64,000 nt of DNA from Cladocopium goreaui (Eukaryota > Sar > Dinophyceae > Suessiales > Symbiodiniaceae). Position numbers and translations under genes: made by a program. The notes beneath the pieces are model-generated. The model was not told the origin of the DNA. It searched no databases and saw only the letters and a list, made by a program, of their open reading frames with translations. The stretch lies in NCBI GenBank assembly GCA_947184155.2, contig CAMXCT020001866.1, positions 62,001 through 126,000 on the forward strand, in the 5' to 3' direction. Positions 34,121-43,327 of this stretch are shown in pieces (position 1 is the first letter of the stretch; every line of letters starts with the position of its first letter).

Positions 34121-34175
34121 CCAACTACCAGTTGATTAACCAACTACCAGTTGATTAACCAACTACCAGTTGATT
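34121..34175. repeat. 19-base repeat x2.9, each with a CAACT-ACC-AGTTG hairpin
   Basis: CCAACTACCAGTTGATTAA occurs at 34121, 34140 and (truncated) 34159. It ends about 28 bases before the exon at 34204. Confidence 0.85.
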
Positions 34176-34203
34176 CCCAGCTGTAGCAGCGGTTGATGGC
34201 CAG

Positions 34204-34274
34204 GACAGCGTCAAGACTTGATGGCCTTCGAGGACCTGCGCCAAAGCTTCGCAGGAAAGCGCGGGGCACAGCCG
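34204..34274 (+). CDS. internal exon upstream of BTB exons
   Basis: Acceptor GTTGATGGCCAG|G, consensus donor CCG|GTAAGA. The frame QRQDLMAFEDLRQSF, then AGKRGAQP is GC3-rich, exit phase 0. Confidence 0.55.
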
Positions 34275-34463
34275 GTAAGATGCGCTGGGCGCTGAAACGA
34301 TGTGAAACGCTGAAACCTTGGGTTATACCTGAAACATCCTGAAACATCCTGAAACTAGGATTCACTAAGTATAGATAACTATAGTAAAACTGGTTGGGAT
34401 ACTGTTTGAATTTGGTTTTTTGTTGTTTGTTTTCTGGGAATCCTCATCGCATAGCTTTCAGAG

Positions 34464-34544
34464 GAACCTATTGAGTTTGTCATTGAAGAATTCCTGCATC
34501 AGTTGGAAATGTTGGAAGCGACTGGAGATTTCCAAACGATTTCC
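34464..34544 (+). CDS. internal exon, acidic helix, upstream of BTB exons
   Basis: Acceptor AGCTTTCAGAG|G gives phase 0, matching the exon before. Frame EPIEFVIEEFLHQLEML, then EATGDFQTIS, probably helical or coiled. Donor TCC|GTGTTC. If it is not used, the frame stops at TGA 34551-34553. Confidence 0.45.
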
Positions 34545-34903
34545 GTGTTCTGACCTGTGAACCTGCCTCATTCTGCTGCTTCCTTGTTTCAACATAGCTT
34601 GTTTCATTCCAACTTGGAAACACGATTCAGGAGTGACTTTATGATGGTAAGCTTAACTGCCAACCAAGTAGGTTCAGACCCACGCTTCAAATTTTCGGCA
34701 GGAGAATCATTATGAAGACTCATGGTGAAGAATAAAGAAGTTTCCCTCCCAACCAGGCTTTCCCAATGACTGGGTGAGAACCATACTTGCCTCACTAGCA
34801 CTCTTTACTATTTATGATATTTATGCACTCTATCACCATCTTTGTCGGTTGCACTGGTCTTTTGTTGGTTTTTCAATTCGCCCGTTTTCGTTGGTTCCCC
34901 AAG

Positions 34904-34966
34904 TGTTTGATCCCTGGGATGGTCCGCTCGCACGGCCACTGACGCCTTGGTTGAGAAAAACCCGAG
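34904..34966 (+). CDS. internal exon upstream of BTB exons
   Basis: Acceptor TTCGTTGGTTCCCCAAG, frame FDPWDGPLARPLTPWLRKTR, donor CGAG|GTTTCA, exit phase 1. It joins the exon at 36087 in phase. Confidence 0.5.
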
Positions 34967-35240
34967 GTTTCAGACGGCCTTCAGCATCCTGTTCACCGCC
35001 AGGCGACTTTGAGAACTACGGGTGGACTGGTCATTTTGGGGTACCCCAATTTCGATTCATTTAGTAAGGGATAAATAGGAGAGCTGCGCTAATGTGGTAA
35101 ATTCAATATCAACTTGGTGTGTTTGGCTTTACTTATCTAATCCTATCAAATAAGTTGGATATTCAAAAATTGAGCTCTTGATTGGGGTTGCGTAATGGTT
35201 TGGAGAGTAAGCCATTGATCGACCCCCTCACTCGTCGCAG

Positions 35241-35299
35241 GTGGGACTCGCTCGGGTCCCAGAAGGGAGGTTGCGCATGTACAAAAAGTCCAACAAAGG
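35241..35299 (+). CDS. exon candidate, unknown membership
   Basis: Good acceptor CCCTCACTCGTCGCAG|G, frame VGLARVPEGRLRMYKKSNK, donor GG|GTTCTT. It does not fit the phases of its neighbours, so it may be spurious or alternative. Confidence 0.4.
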
Positions 35300-36086
35300 G
35301 TTCTTAATGATCTAAATGATCTATATTATATTGATATATATTATTGATCAATATAGATAATCATGATCTATAATTATATTGATCTATATCAATCTATGAT
35401 AATTATATTGATCTTTGATCTACTATGTATGTTGCTTTTGGGATGTGAAGAGCGAGTACCTGGGTTTTGACCCATAAGTTATATGCAAACAATTTTAAGG
35501 CCTGAGGAACCTACTGACCTCCATTGCAACGGGATGCAACGGGAATCACATATGTGTGCCTTTGAAACCAGAAGATGGAACCACTGCAATAAAGGCAGAT
35601 GGTTTTTCTCCTAGACATTTACAGTTTTTTGAGGGTTCCAGCCATAGAAGTTCAAAGCTGCAAATGGGGTGGACTGCTCCATCAATTGCATCATGTGTCA
35701 CATGTGTAGTCCCAATTGATGGGGTTATCTCTGCACTTGCAAGTGGTCTTTCGCCGTAAAGAATCAAGATTGTTTGATATGTATAGGCTGTATAGGCTAT
35801 AGATGGCTGTAGGATCCCTAAGTTTCACCGAGCTACTAGGATCAACATGGCAAATATGCCCTCCCAGCTAATATCTAATTGTTGGCCAATCATCCCAGTC
35901 ATACTTCCAAGCTCTTCCTCTTATGGGCAATATTGTGGTATTTGGAAACGATCCCGCACAGCACCATTCGGTCGGATGCAGAGGTTCAACCACTGGAGCT
36001 CCATCATTGACTTTGGAAACGGTCCGACACAGGACACCAGAAGCGGCTAGTCTTGCCCTGAATTGCTGGATGCCTTTCCCCTTCAG

Positions 36087-36120
36087 ATCTGTCCGCAAAC
36101 AACATCGCGCTTGATGAAAG
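36087..36120 (+). CDS. small exon just before BTB exons
   Basis: Very good acceptor CTTTCCCCTTCAG, frame LSANNIALDER, donor AAAG|GTACCG, exit phase 2. It joins both 34966 and 36174 in phase. The intron to 36174 would be only 53 bases. Confidence 0.45.
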
Positions 36121-36173
36121 GTACCGGTCTGAAGTGCATCAACAGTGCCAGTCTTGCAGCCATCTGTGAACAG

Positions 36174-36272
36174 GTCAGTGCTGCAAAGTGAGCAGAAGAC
36201 TCACCTTGCCCCACCAGCCGCTCCGCCCATGTCGTGCGAATCCAATGGCTCGGATCTCGTCACCTTCAATGT
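36174..36272 (+). CDS. BTB/KCTD exon 1 (start of domain)
   Basis: Acceptor CATCTGTGAACAG|G. The frame SVLQSEQKTHLAPPAAPP, then SCESNGSDLVTFNV brings in the first BTB strand. With a GC donor (AATGT|GCGGCT) it exits in phase 2 and gives LVTFNV|GGKIYQVLR, the K_tetra hallmark (V.LNVGG..F). With the GT donor two bases earlier (GTGCGG) it exits in phase 0 and could join the cassette at 36521 instead. Confidence 0.7.
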
Positions 36273-36520
36273 GCGGCTTGGATCCAAGTGGTCAATGGCC
36301 TGGATTGGAAAGCTGAATGATTTGGTTTCAGGATCATTACGTAAATTTTGCACATATGTGCTGAGTCCATGAAGAGTATGTAATTTCAATATCGGGGATA
36401 TTCACGTAGGGATTTTTCATTGCCAAGTCTGCTTACCAGAGGATGTTTGGTAATTATGCGTTTTGTTCTTCCAGAGGCTAAAGGATGGCGAACCAGAATG
36501 TAGGCCCCCTGTCTGGTAGA

Positions 36521-36576
36521 CCATGTTGACTCCCCCGGTCCTGGTTGCCGCCATTACCGGATCTATTCAAGCCAGG
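36521..36576 (+). CDS. possible cassette exon inside the BTB domain
   Basis: Acceptor CCCCTGTCTGGTAG, phase 0 entry, frame TMLTPPVLVAAITGSIQA, donor AG|GTTGGT, exit phase 2. It fits between the GT-donor form of 36174-36270 and the exon at 36738. Inclusion would put 19 residues into the N-V-G-G strand turn and probably break the BTB fold. Confidence 0.35.
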
Positions 36577-36737
36577 TTGGTGGTTGCAATCCATCTCAAG
36601 AGTCATACTTAGTTAACATTCCATTCAACAAGGGCTGCAAACAGCTACCAATCGTGGCCACAGCCGCTAGCTCAATGAATATTTTGGGGTCTCTTCTCAG
36701 ACAGATCAATATTCAGTAACCTTTGGCCACCGCTGAG

Positions 36738-36850
36738 GGGCGGCAAGATCTACCAAGTGCTGCGGGAGCCCACGCTGAGTCTGCATCCCAACTCGCTGCT
36801 GACTCAGATGGCAGAGGATCAGAAGGATGACAAGCCCATCTTCGTGGAAG
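36738..36850 (+). CDS. BTB/KCTD exon 2 (domain core)
   Basis: Acceptor GGCCACCGCTGAG|G, donor GAAG|GTCAAT, exit phase 1. The frame GGKIYQVLREPTLSLHP, then NSLLTQMAEDQKDDKPIFVE has almost all third positions G or C. It matches the K_tetra pattern GG..F.....TL...P.S.L..M.....D..IF.D, with Tyr in place of the usual Phe. This is the best-supported exon in the window. Confidence 0.9.
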
Positions 36851-37405
36851 GTCAATGTGCTGGTGGGACGCTGGTCTTGTGGTAACAGTAGGTTCTGGGT
36901 AGACCGAGCTACAAATGGGTTTCAATTGGATTATATACGTATATTGACTACTTCAGTTCAACAATAGTATAATCGGAGTGTTTGCCTTTAAGATTGGCCA
37001 TGAATTAGGGTCGCTACACTTTCTGCCGTTGATGGGAACTCTATTCTTATAGGCCAACCAGCCGGACTGGTTGAACATCAGGGTCAGGAGACTTTGTCTT
37101 TCCAATTCATAAACGAACCTGTTGTGGTATCGACACGCATGTTATACTTGTCCATGGACGATGGCATCCATATTACCGTTTTAGACCAAGGCTCCTCCCC
37201 CAATTATTTTTTGCATGTGGATTGAATTTGGGTCACGCCCTGGAAAAATTAACATGGAACCCCAGAAACTGTAGATTTCAATCGGCAAAACATATTTCAA
37301 AACCAAATGTTGGGACTGCAAGTTTGTTTGTTAAGGGTGTATTTCAGCCAACTTCATCTTATGTCCACCCAAGAAGTTCCTTGCCCCAACTGCCATTGGG
37401 TGCAG

Positions 37406-37464
37406 GCAATCAGGACCTCTTCCAGTTCGTGATAGACTATCACCGGGACCGTCGCTGGAACAAA
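37406..37464 (+). CDS. BTB/KCTD exon 3 (end of domain)
   Basis: Acceptor CCATTGGGTGCAG|G. The phase joins exon 2 exactly, giving FVEG|NQDLFQFVIDYHRDRRWNK, which fits the family's DRDP..F..IL.YLR.G. segment. The donor is AAA|GTTGTT, or the exon runs to VVLP before TGA at 37477. Gln-Asp replaces the usual Asp-Pro. Confidence 0.88.
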
Positions 37465-37926
37465 GTTGTTTTGCCATGATGGGTGACCATGGTTTTAAAA
37501 AAATGCAACCCTCAACAGGTGACCACCCAAAAATAGATGGTTGATAAGCCCCTGGTTTTTGGTGGTTAGTAAGCCCGCAAACAATGATATTGTGGGAAAG
37601 CATTTTGGAGTGGCTCCTCGGAGGTAGTCCAGAGCTAGACCATTACTAGTAAGACCTAGTAAGAATTGCTTTTGAAGGCTTGTCCAAAGCTCCAAGAATG
37701 TTAAGAACGGGGCACACAAATTACATTGCCATGGGATATGGACAATTTGTTTTAAGCAGAAAAAAACACCGGGCGAACTAAAAAAGATTTCAAAATAACA
37801 CTCACATGGGGCTGAACTGTGGTATGGAAAAAGCATTAACATGGGGTTCAAAAAACATGCCCAGCTGCCACTTGTGAAATGGTGTGCAGCCTTCAGGCAA
37901 CAGGGTCGCCCACCTTCACGCCACAG

Positions 37927-37944
37927 GTTCTCCTACAAGTACAG
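37927..37944 (+). CDS. possible 18-base micro-exon
   Basis: Acceptor CACCTTCACGCCACAG|G, donor ACAG|GTTGGT, frame VLLQVQ in phase 0, which would follow RRWNK much as other KCTD proteins follow with a short hydrophobic strand. It does not phase-match the last exon. Confidence 0.2.
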
Positions 37945-38909
37945 GTTGGTAGGCAATCAAGAATCTAAGTAGAACCACAGCATCATCGAAGAAAGGTTGA
38001 AGTTTCCACCCCATGTCAAGATCACGGATCCTCAATTTTTGGACCTTGTGCGGTCCCTTTTGTGGATACGGGCCCGTAGATAGATCGAGATCAAAGAGCT
38101 TGGAAACCACAAGATGTTTGAATACCACTACAGTTTTGGTGTACACCCTAAGTATGACCCAAACTTGACCCCAATGAAAATTCCCATCGCCTATTTTCGG
38201 GAATTAAACATGACTTTTTGTTGATTTTAAATGGTGGTAACCCTTGACCAGAAGGTGATGCTAGGGAGAAATAACGTTGACGAGGAACCAGCACGAGCCA
38301 CAATCACAGAGGCACCCCAAGATCCCAAGGTTGTTGTTTAAAAGTTGCGCATCGGGAAATATGAAATGCATAAGGCATCACAATGCATATGTTCTTTGGG
38401 GTTGCCACAATGGTGGAGTTGTTCCTTAGGTTTCACCACCAATGCTGCATGAACCGAACATATCCGAGGGAAAGTTATCCTCCCCATGACCGTGGCTAGA
38501 GATGCTCTAGTGCGAGAGTTGAATCGTTTTGGATTGGAACCCACAGAAGAGCAGTCACGTGGCTTTGGTTGATATGGGGGTGTCCTAATATGGAGGACCC
38601 CCCAGATTATCAAACATGACCGTATTTTTGGTGGAAGCTAATCGTTTTGTGGTGCCCCTGTTTCGGGAAACACCTACATGCAGGGATGAATGGAGAGATA
38701 CTGATACTGTCCTGTACTTGTGTTGGGCTTCTGAGAGTAAAAGGCATGCCCAAATCAATTTAAATCTTTCCAAGTATGCCATCCAGTCAAAAAAACTGCA
38801 TGTCCATGTTCAATAGGAAAAGAAAAACCATTGAGAAGATGATTTCCATTGGGTTTGTTTACCAGATTGCCTATGATTTTCTCTAAAGATCTTTTTTTTC
38901 TCGCTGCAG

Positions 38910-39300
38910 CGTTAGCTGGGTGCTGGCAAGGATTGTCGAGCATGGCATTTGCTTCTCAAAGGTGAAGAAAAGAATGGCCACCTGGGCAGCTGAAAATGAG
39001 ACACGGCAGAAGAACTTCGCCGCCGAACTGCTGGGCTCATGGTATGCTAAAGCAGCTGTTGCCCAAGGCCCCTTGCGGGACAAGGGAGAAGGCTTCTCTG
39101 TTCGATGGCCCGATGTGCAAGCCGTGCCACTCGATGTTAATTCGCACACTTACATGCAACTCTTCAGTTGTGTGGAGTCATCCGCGCTGGCAGAGTCTGA
39201 GAGCTTGCAAGGCTTTGCTAAAGCCTTCGGATATTCAGTGACAGCCATTGGTCAGGGTCGCCACGGCGACTGGCAGGTGGACTTCAAGCAGGCATTTTGA
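38910..39300 (+). CDS. last exon of the BTB/KCTD-type gene (130 codons)
   Basis: Strong acceptor TTTTTTTTCTCGCTGCAG. The frame VSWVLARIVEHGICFSK, then KRMATWAAENETRQ, and near the end GRHGDWQVDFKQAF closes at TGA 39298-39300. The GC3-rich run is the longest uninterrupted coding stretch in the window. I do not recognise the domain. Its link to the BTB exons rests on order and strand, with no complete phase chain. Confidence 0.7.
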
Positions 39301-39706
39301 ATCATGTTGACATTCAAAGATGTGTGAAATTGACGCGTGAGCAGATTCCAGCTGCCGGTTTAGTCTAGGCAGCATTTACTGGACTGCTGCTTTTTAAAAA
39401 TCCATGATGAAGCTGGATTACGGAGATTCGGGTTTTTGTTTACGTGGAGGTTGCAAATTTGGTGGCTACACAGCCACCAGCCACTAGTTTGCTTGAGCCT
39501 AAATCAGCAAATTTCAAAGAACCTTCGATCGTCAGAGAGTGCGATCATGTCATTGTTTGCACATGCCACCCAGGAGCTGGCAATACGATCCTTAGAAAAT
39601 CATCAAAAACTTGAAAACTGGACAGTATCAGTATCATTTGTGTCCCTGCATCCAGCCAGTTTCATTGATCTGTGTGCTGTTGCCTTCGCTCACAGAGCCC
39701 TGACAG

Positions 39707-39819
39707 CTCCTGCGGAGTTCAACAGAAGAAGATTATGTGCTGGAAGAAAAGGTGGCGCGTTTTCCAAATGGTTGGGCATTGCGCGGTGTTGCAACATTAT
39801 ATCTTCGGCATGAAGACCT
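39707..39819 (+). CDS. internal exon, unknown gene
   Basis: Acceptor AGAGCCCTGACAG. Frame LLRSSTEEDYVLEEK, then VARFPNGWALRGVATLYLR, donor CT|GTGTGA. The W-A-L-R-G-V-A-x-L-Y pattern recalls a TPR-like helix pair but is not diagnostic. Two other open frames overlap. Confidence 0.45.
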
Positions 39820-40765
39820 GTGTGAGTGATCTGCGAGATCTATTCTCAGAGAGAGGCCTCAAAGTTTGTTTCGCTGATTGGTGGTTTTAATGATTTCATA
39901 TACAATTTCATAATTTTTCCGGTACCCCTAGCTGGGATGATCATCCAAATTGATTACACTTGTTTTTTGCAGTTGAAACCACCAACCAGTTCCTGCTGAT
40001 GATTTTGTTCAGTGCTCCTATTTCAACTTTCTTTAGCCCCACATCCTGGTCGCGCACTTGGTGGAAAACTCCTACCCCACGAAATTTGCTACAGGTTTTA
40101 GAAAATGGGTGAAAATGGCCCATTTATATTTGATTTTACCTCAGGGAAAGTTCTGAATGATTCGTCTCGGCTTTTCTAAAGAGCGAGCTGTTTTGGTGCT
40201 TTCTGCCAGGGTGTGGTTTCAGGGTGAGTCTTGATTTCCAACTCCGGACTGTTTATGGCGGTTGTTCGGGGTTGAAAAAACATGTGGTTTTCGGAACAGT
40301 TCAGGGTCTGAACGAGTTGCTCAAGCTGAGAAGGTCTAGGTCAGAAGGGATCCTCAAAGATTTTCCTTTCTCGAGATCGTGTTTCAGCACCTTAAATGTT
40401 GAAGGAGGGTTAATATGCATCAACCCCCCAAAGAGATGATGTCAAAATGAGCGAATGTTATGACAGTTGTGAATGAGAGGTGAACATCCCAAACAGGTTC
40501 CATAAGAAAAACAACATCAAAATGTTCTGACCATGCTGGGCAAGTGACAGCGACCTTGGGACCTCACCTTGAGTGATGATTAGCAAAAGGACGATAAGGA
40601 AGTGCCGCAAAAGCATAATTTGCTCATGTAATTCTTGCGTGCGGCAATATATTAAACTCTATGTGTATTTTTACGTATGATGGGGCCGATAGGGAGATAG
40701 GATAAACTAGCACCATGGCACCATGACCATATTCTTAGAGGGTGAGACATCCTGATCCTGTCCAG
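39820..40765. other. non-coding stretch
   Basis: Intron-like AT/TG-rich sequence. The open frames on both strands lack codon bias. Confidence 0.35.
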
Positions 40766-40854
40766 GAGAACATTGTCATTGCCAACCAGGGGCGCTTGAA
40801 CTCCTTGGTCTTTGAGATCTACAGGCCAAATCACCACGATGGGCGCAGCCTCAG
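40766..40854 (+). CDS. internal exon, unknown gene
   Basis: Acceptor CCTGATCCTGTCCAG|G, donor CTCAG|GTGGTC. The frame ENIVIANQGRLNSLVF, then EIYRPNHHDGRSL is GC3-rich. The minus-strand open frame here is its shadow. Confidence 0.6.
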
Positions 40855-41006
40855 GTGGTCAAAAATTGGGTCTTGCTGGATGATCAATGCATTAAATTTG
40901 TTGTAGATGTCTGTGGGGGGAATAAACTCTCTGAGCTTTGGTTGGTGGTTTCATTCTACCTGCGATGATGAAATATGATGAATCCAAATTACTAAAACAT
41001 TTACAG

Positions 41007-41044
41007 TGCAATGGGTTGAAAGCACCAAGCAGTCTTCCCTTCTG
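41007..41044 (+). CDS. small internal exon, unknown gene
   Basis: Acceptor AAAACATTTACAG, perfect donor CTG|GTAAGT. The phase-0 frame CNGLKAPSSLPF exits in phase 2 and joins 41106 in phase (TG+G). The frame QWVESTKQSSLL is the alternative. Confidence 0.45.
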
Positions 41045-41105
41045 GTAAGTCCTACGGTCCAACTTTAACTCAACATCCCAAAGTTCCTAAAGTGTATCCT
41101 GCCAG

Positions 41106-41196
41106 GGGTGGACAGCGTTTCGCAGTGGTCTGCCCTGCCGTGTTGACCCTGAATGAGACCTGCACGTGCGCCCCGTCGCCCCGTGGCGTTGATCAG
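41106..41196 (+). CDS. internal exon, unknown gene
   Basis: Acceptor GTGTATCCTGCCAG|G, donor CAG|GTTGGG. The frame GGQRFAVVCPAVLTLN, then ETCTCAPSPRGVDQ is GC3-rich. It exits in phase 0 and joins 41292. Confidence 0.55.
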
Positions 41197-41291
41197 GTTG
41201 GGGCAGGATCCAGCAGGAGCTGTGCACCCCCCTGAAAATCCACATGAGATCCTCTATCTTTCTATCTTAAATCGCGATGTTTGTTCAACAG

Positions 41292-41468
41292 AGGGCATAC
41301 ACCCATTACACCCTCAACATCTCTGAACCAGATGAACCTCCTTCAAAATGGATCTGGAACATGATTTCTCCCAGCATGGCACCCCCAATCCGGACCATTT
41401 ATGATGACATTGTGTATCGCAACAGCTGGGCCATTACCCCATCTTACCTCTCGCTCAACAGCTTACAG
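41292..41468 (+). CDS. internal exon, unknown gene (59 codons)
   Basis: Acceptor GATGTTTGTTCAACAG, donor CAG|GTACCT, phase 0 to 0. Frame RAYTHYTLNISEPDEPP, then SKWIWNMISPSMAPPIR, then IYDDIVYRNSWAITPSY. One of the longest internal exons. It has no membrane segment or motif that I recognise. Confidence 0.6.
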
Positions 41469-41482
41469 GTACCTGTGCACAG

Positions 41483-41577
41483 TCAGTGAAGATGGGGTGA
41501 TGTGCATCCAGTGCAAAGGCGAAATCATCGGCCGCTTGCTTCAACTGCGTGACCGATGGAGCGTCCAGCAATTCTGA
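41483..41577 (+). CDS. open, GC3-rich tail directly after exon 41292-41468
   Basis: After a 14-base GTACCTGTGCACAG gap, the +2 frame reads SEDGVMCIQCKGEIIG, then RLLQLRDRWSVQQF and a TGA at 41575-41577. It could be a last exon, a frameshifted continuation, or chance (see findings). Confidence 0.3.
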
Positions 41578-41908
41578 GCGGTATGAGCGGGAAGTTCAAC
41601 AAGAATGACGGAATAGGTTGGACAAACGTCAGCAACAAAAAGCGATAATACGGTTTCAGACCATCAAACCAATGAAAATGGCTAGTAGATTGCTACTCCT
41701 CATGTGCTCATCGATGGAGGCATAAAAGGGCACCAGTGGCCCACGTGTCGGAAGGGTGAACTATTTGATTCAGTCGGACCAAAGATGTGGTATTGGATGG
41801 AGTACGAATGTTCCAAAGACAAAACCCAGGGATGCTGTTGGTTATTACTCAGCATGTTTTGGTACTTGTATAATGTCAAAGTTGTCGATGTCATTTTTTG
41901 TGTTCCAG

Positions 41909-42005
41909 CCCTGAGTTTTTTGGTTTCTCTTGCAACTGCCTTCAGAATGTGCTATTATGGATCGGGATGCACGTTATAAACCATTTCACTGCAGTTGTCA
42001 CTTGA
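41909..42005 (+). CDS. exon candidate, unknown gene
   Basis: Good acceptor TTTTTTGTGTTCCAG. Frame PEFFGFSCNCLQNVLLW, then GMHVINHFTAVVT and a TGA. Low codon bias. Confidence 0.3.
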
Positions 42006-42140
42006 TGGCTTGGGCATGCTGGGCTACAATCCCAAACAATTCAAACATTTGCAGTAGATATTATCTATAGACTGCAAATGCTTGAATTTGTTTGGTGTAT
42101 AGCCATGTTTTTTTTTGCCCCACCTGTTCCCGGTTCAAAG

Positions 42141-42229
42141 CTGGCGTGCCGCTTCAGACTCCCCAGGTCAATGCACTGGATTGCCCAGCGGAGGAGGACA
42201 TTCCAGGCCCCAGCATCGAACGGATGGAG
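42141..42229 (+). CDS. internal exon, unknown gene
   Basis: Acceptor CACCTGTTCCCGGTTCAAAG. The frame GVPLQTPQVNALDCPAE, then EDIPGPSIERME is GC3-rich. The donor GTCCAA is weak. The frame otherwise stops at TAA soon after 42260. Confidence 0.5.
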
Positions 42230-42534
42230 GTCCAAATAAAAAAACACCAAAGATGGATAAATTAAATTGTGAATGTTGCTATATTATGTTGCTATATTAT
42301 GTTGCTCACATCCCAAAATTGACTCTTCATGGCTCTCCTGTTCATTTCTGGGATGGGAACATTCTGAATGCCAAGGTGAACTGACACTGCGAGATCTTTC
42401 CAATACCAAATTTTGAGCAATACCGGACATAAAACACATGAAGGAAACATTGCCAAGGGTGACGCACCTTCGGACCACGAAGATGCGTTTGTTATTGTAC
42501 ACGGCTCGTCATTTTTCATTCAAAAAGGGTCCAG

Positions 42535-42586
42535 CTTGAACTCTGCTGAGACGATCCGTGATCTCATGGTATCTCATGCTCACAAG
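42535..42586 (+). CDS. small exon candidate, unknown gene
   Basis: Acceptor AAAAGGGTCCAG, frame LNSAETIRDLMVSHAHK, donor AAG|GTACAG, phase 0 exit. Alternative end at ATG|GTATCT. Confidence 0.4.
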
Positions 42587-42967
42587 GTACAGGAATATAG
42601 ACAGTCCTTTGAGTCCTTTCTTGTCGGAACCCGACCCATACCAAGACAGTGATGGTCGTAGATGCTGTTTTTACAGCACAGGAAGTATCTCTACGTGGGG
42701 AAGTCTTGCAGGGGATCCCACTTGGGACGGAGTCATTCTGTGGGTGGTTCCCAAAAATCGGGGGTACTGGTTGATCCTCCTCTGGATTAGTGGATCATGT
42801 ACCCAGGGTAAATGGGGAAAGTCTACCGATTTTCGACTATTAGTGAGTGGGATGAACCGCATAATCCCCACCTCGAAAGACATCCTGAAGTATCCACTTA
42901 CTTCGGTCTTCACATCTTAAAAATTCTGAGAGACACCCATTGGATATCGTTGGATCATTTTTTCCAG

Positions 42968-43061
42968 GCTGTTCCATGCTAGCTTTCATAGAAAATGTGA
43001 CAAGGCATATTTTGGCCAGCGGGGAATCCTTGAAAGCCAGTTGAGCCCTCTTGACTTCTGA
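42968..43061 (+). CDS. exon candidate, unknown gene
   Basis: Acceptor ATCATTTTTTCCAG|G. Frame LFHASFHRKCDKAYFG, then RGILESQLSPLDF and a TGA. The opposite strand is also open over most of this stretch. Confidence 0.3.
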
Positions 43062-43267
43062 GGCCAGAGGGGATGAACAGAACATAGGTCGCCTACACCT
43101 TGTTAGTTATGGCCGCAAGACATCATTCCACAATATTCTACACATTTACCAAAGTTGACCAATAAAAACACCAATTTGGAGATGTCTGGAGGATCCAAGC
43201 CTCATTTCTTGATCCTTTTCCGCAGCAACTTCTGTGCACAACTTCCTATGTCCCTTCCGCACCTGAG

Positions 43268-43327
43268 GCTGGCCCGATCGCGACATGTTCCACGGGCGAG
43301 TCCAGCAGCTGAAGGCACAGTTGAAAG
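43268..43327 (+). CDS. internal exon, unknown gene
   Basis: Acceptor TTCCGCACCTGAG|G, of the same CTGAG|G type as BTB exon 2. Donor AAAG|GTGGCT. The frame WPDRDMFHGRVQQLKAQLK is GC3-rich and probably helical. Confidence 0.5.

Larger units (their letters stand above)
34204..39300 (+). other. BTB/KCTD-type gene region (gene span, minimum extent)
   Basis: Exons at 36174, 36738 and 37406 give one continuous BTB/POZ domain of the potassium-channel-tetramerisation type. The last exon 38910-39300 supplies the C-terminus and stop. Exons at 34204-36120 are upstream in the same orientation, and the join 34966 to 36087 is phase-compatible, but their membership is inferred. In animals KCTD proteins often pair with cullin-3 ligases. 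That role is not shown here. No transmembrane segments follow the domain, so a complete voltage-gated channel is unlikely. At least one exon is missing between 37464 and 38910, because the phases do not join. Confidence 0.6.

Noticed and set aside
36174-39300. Complete voltage-gated potassium channel
   Set aside because: No transmembrane helices, voltage-sensor arginines or pore signature were seen after the T1/BTB-like exons.
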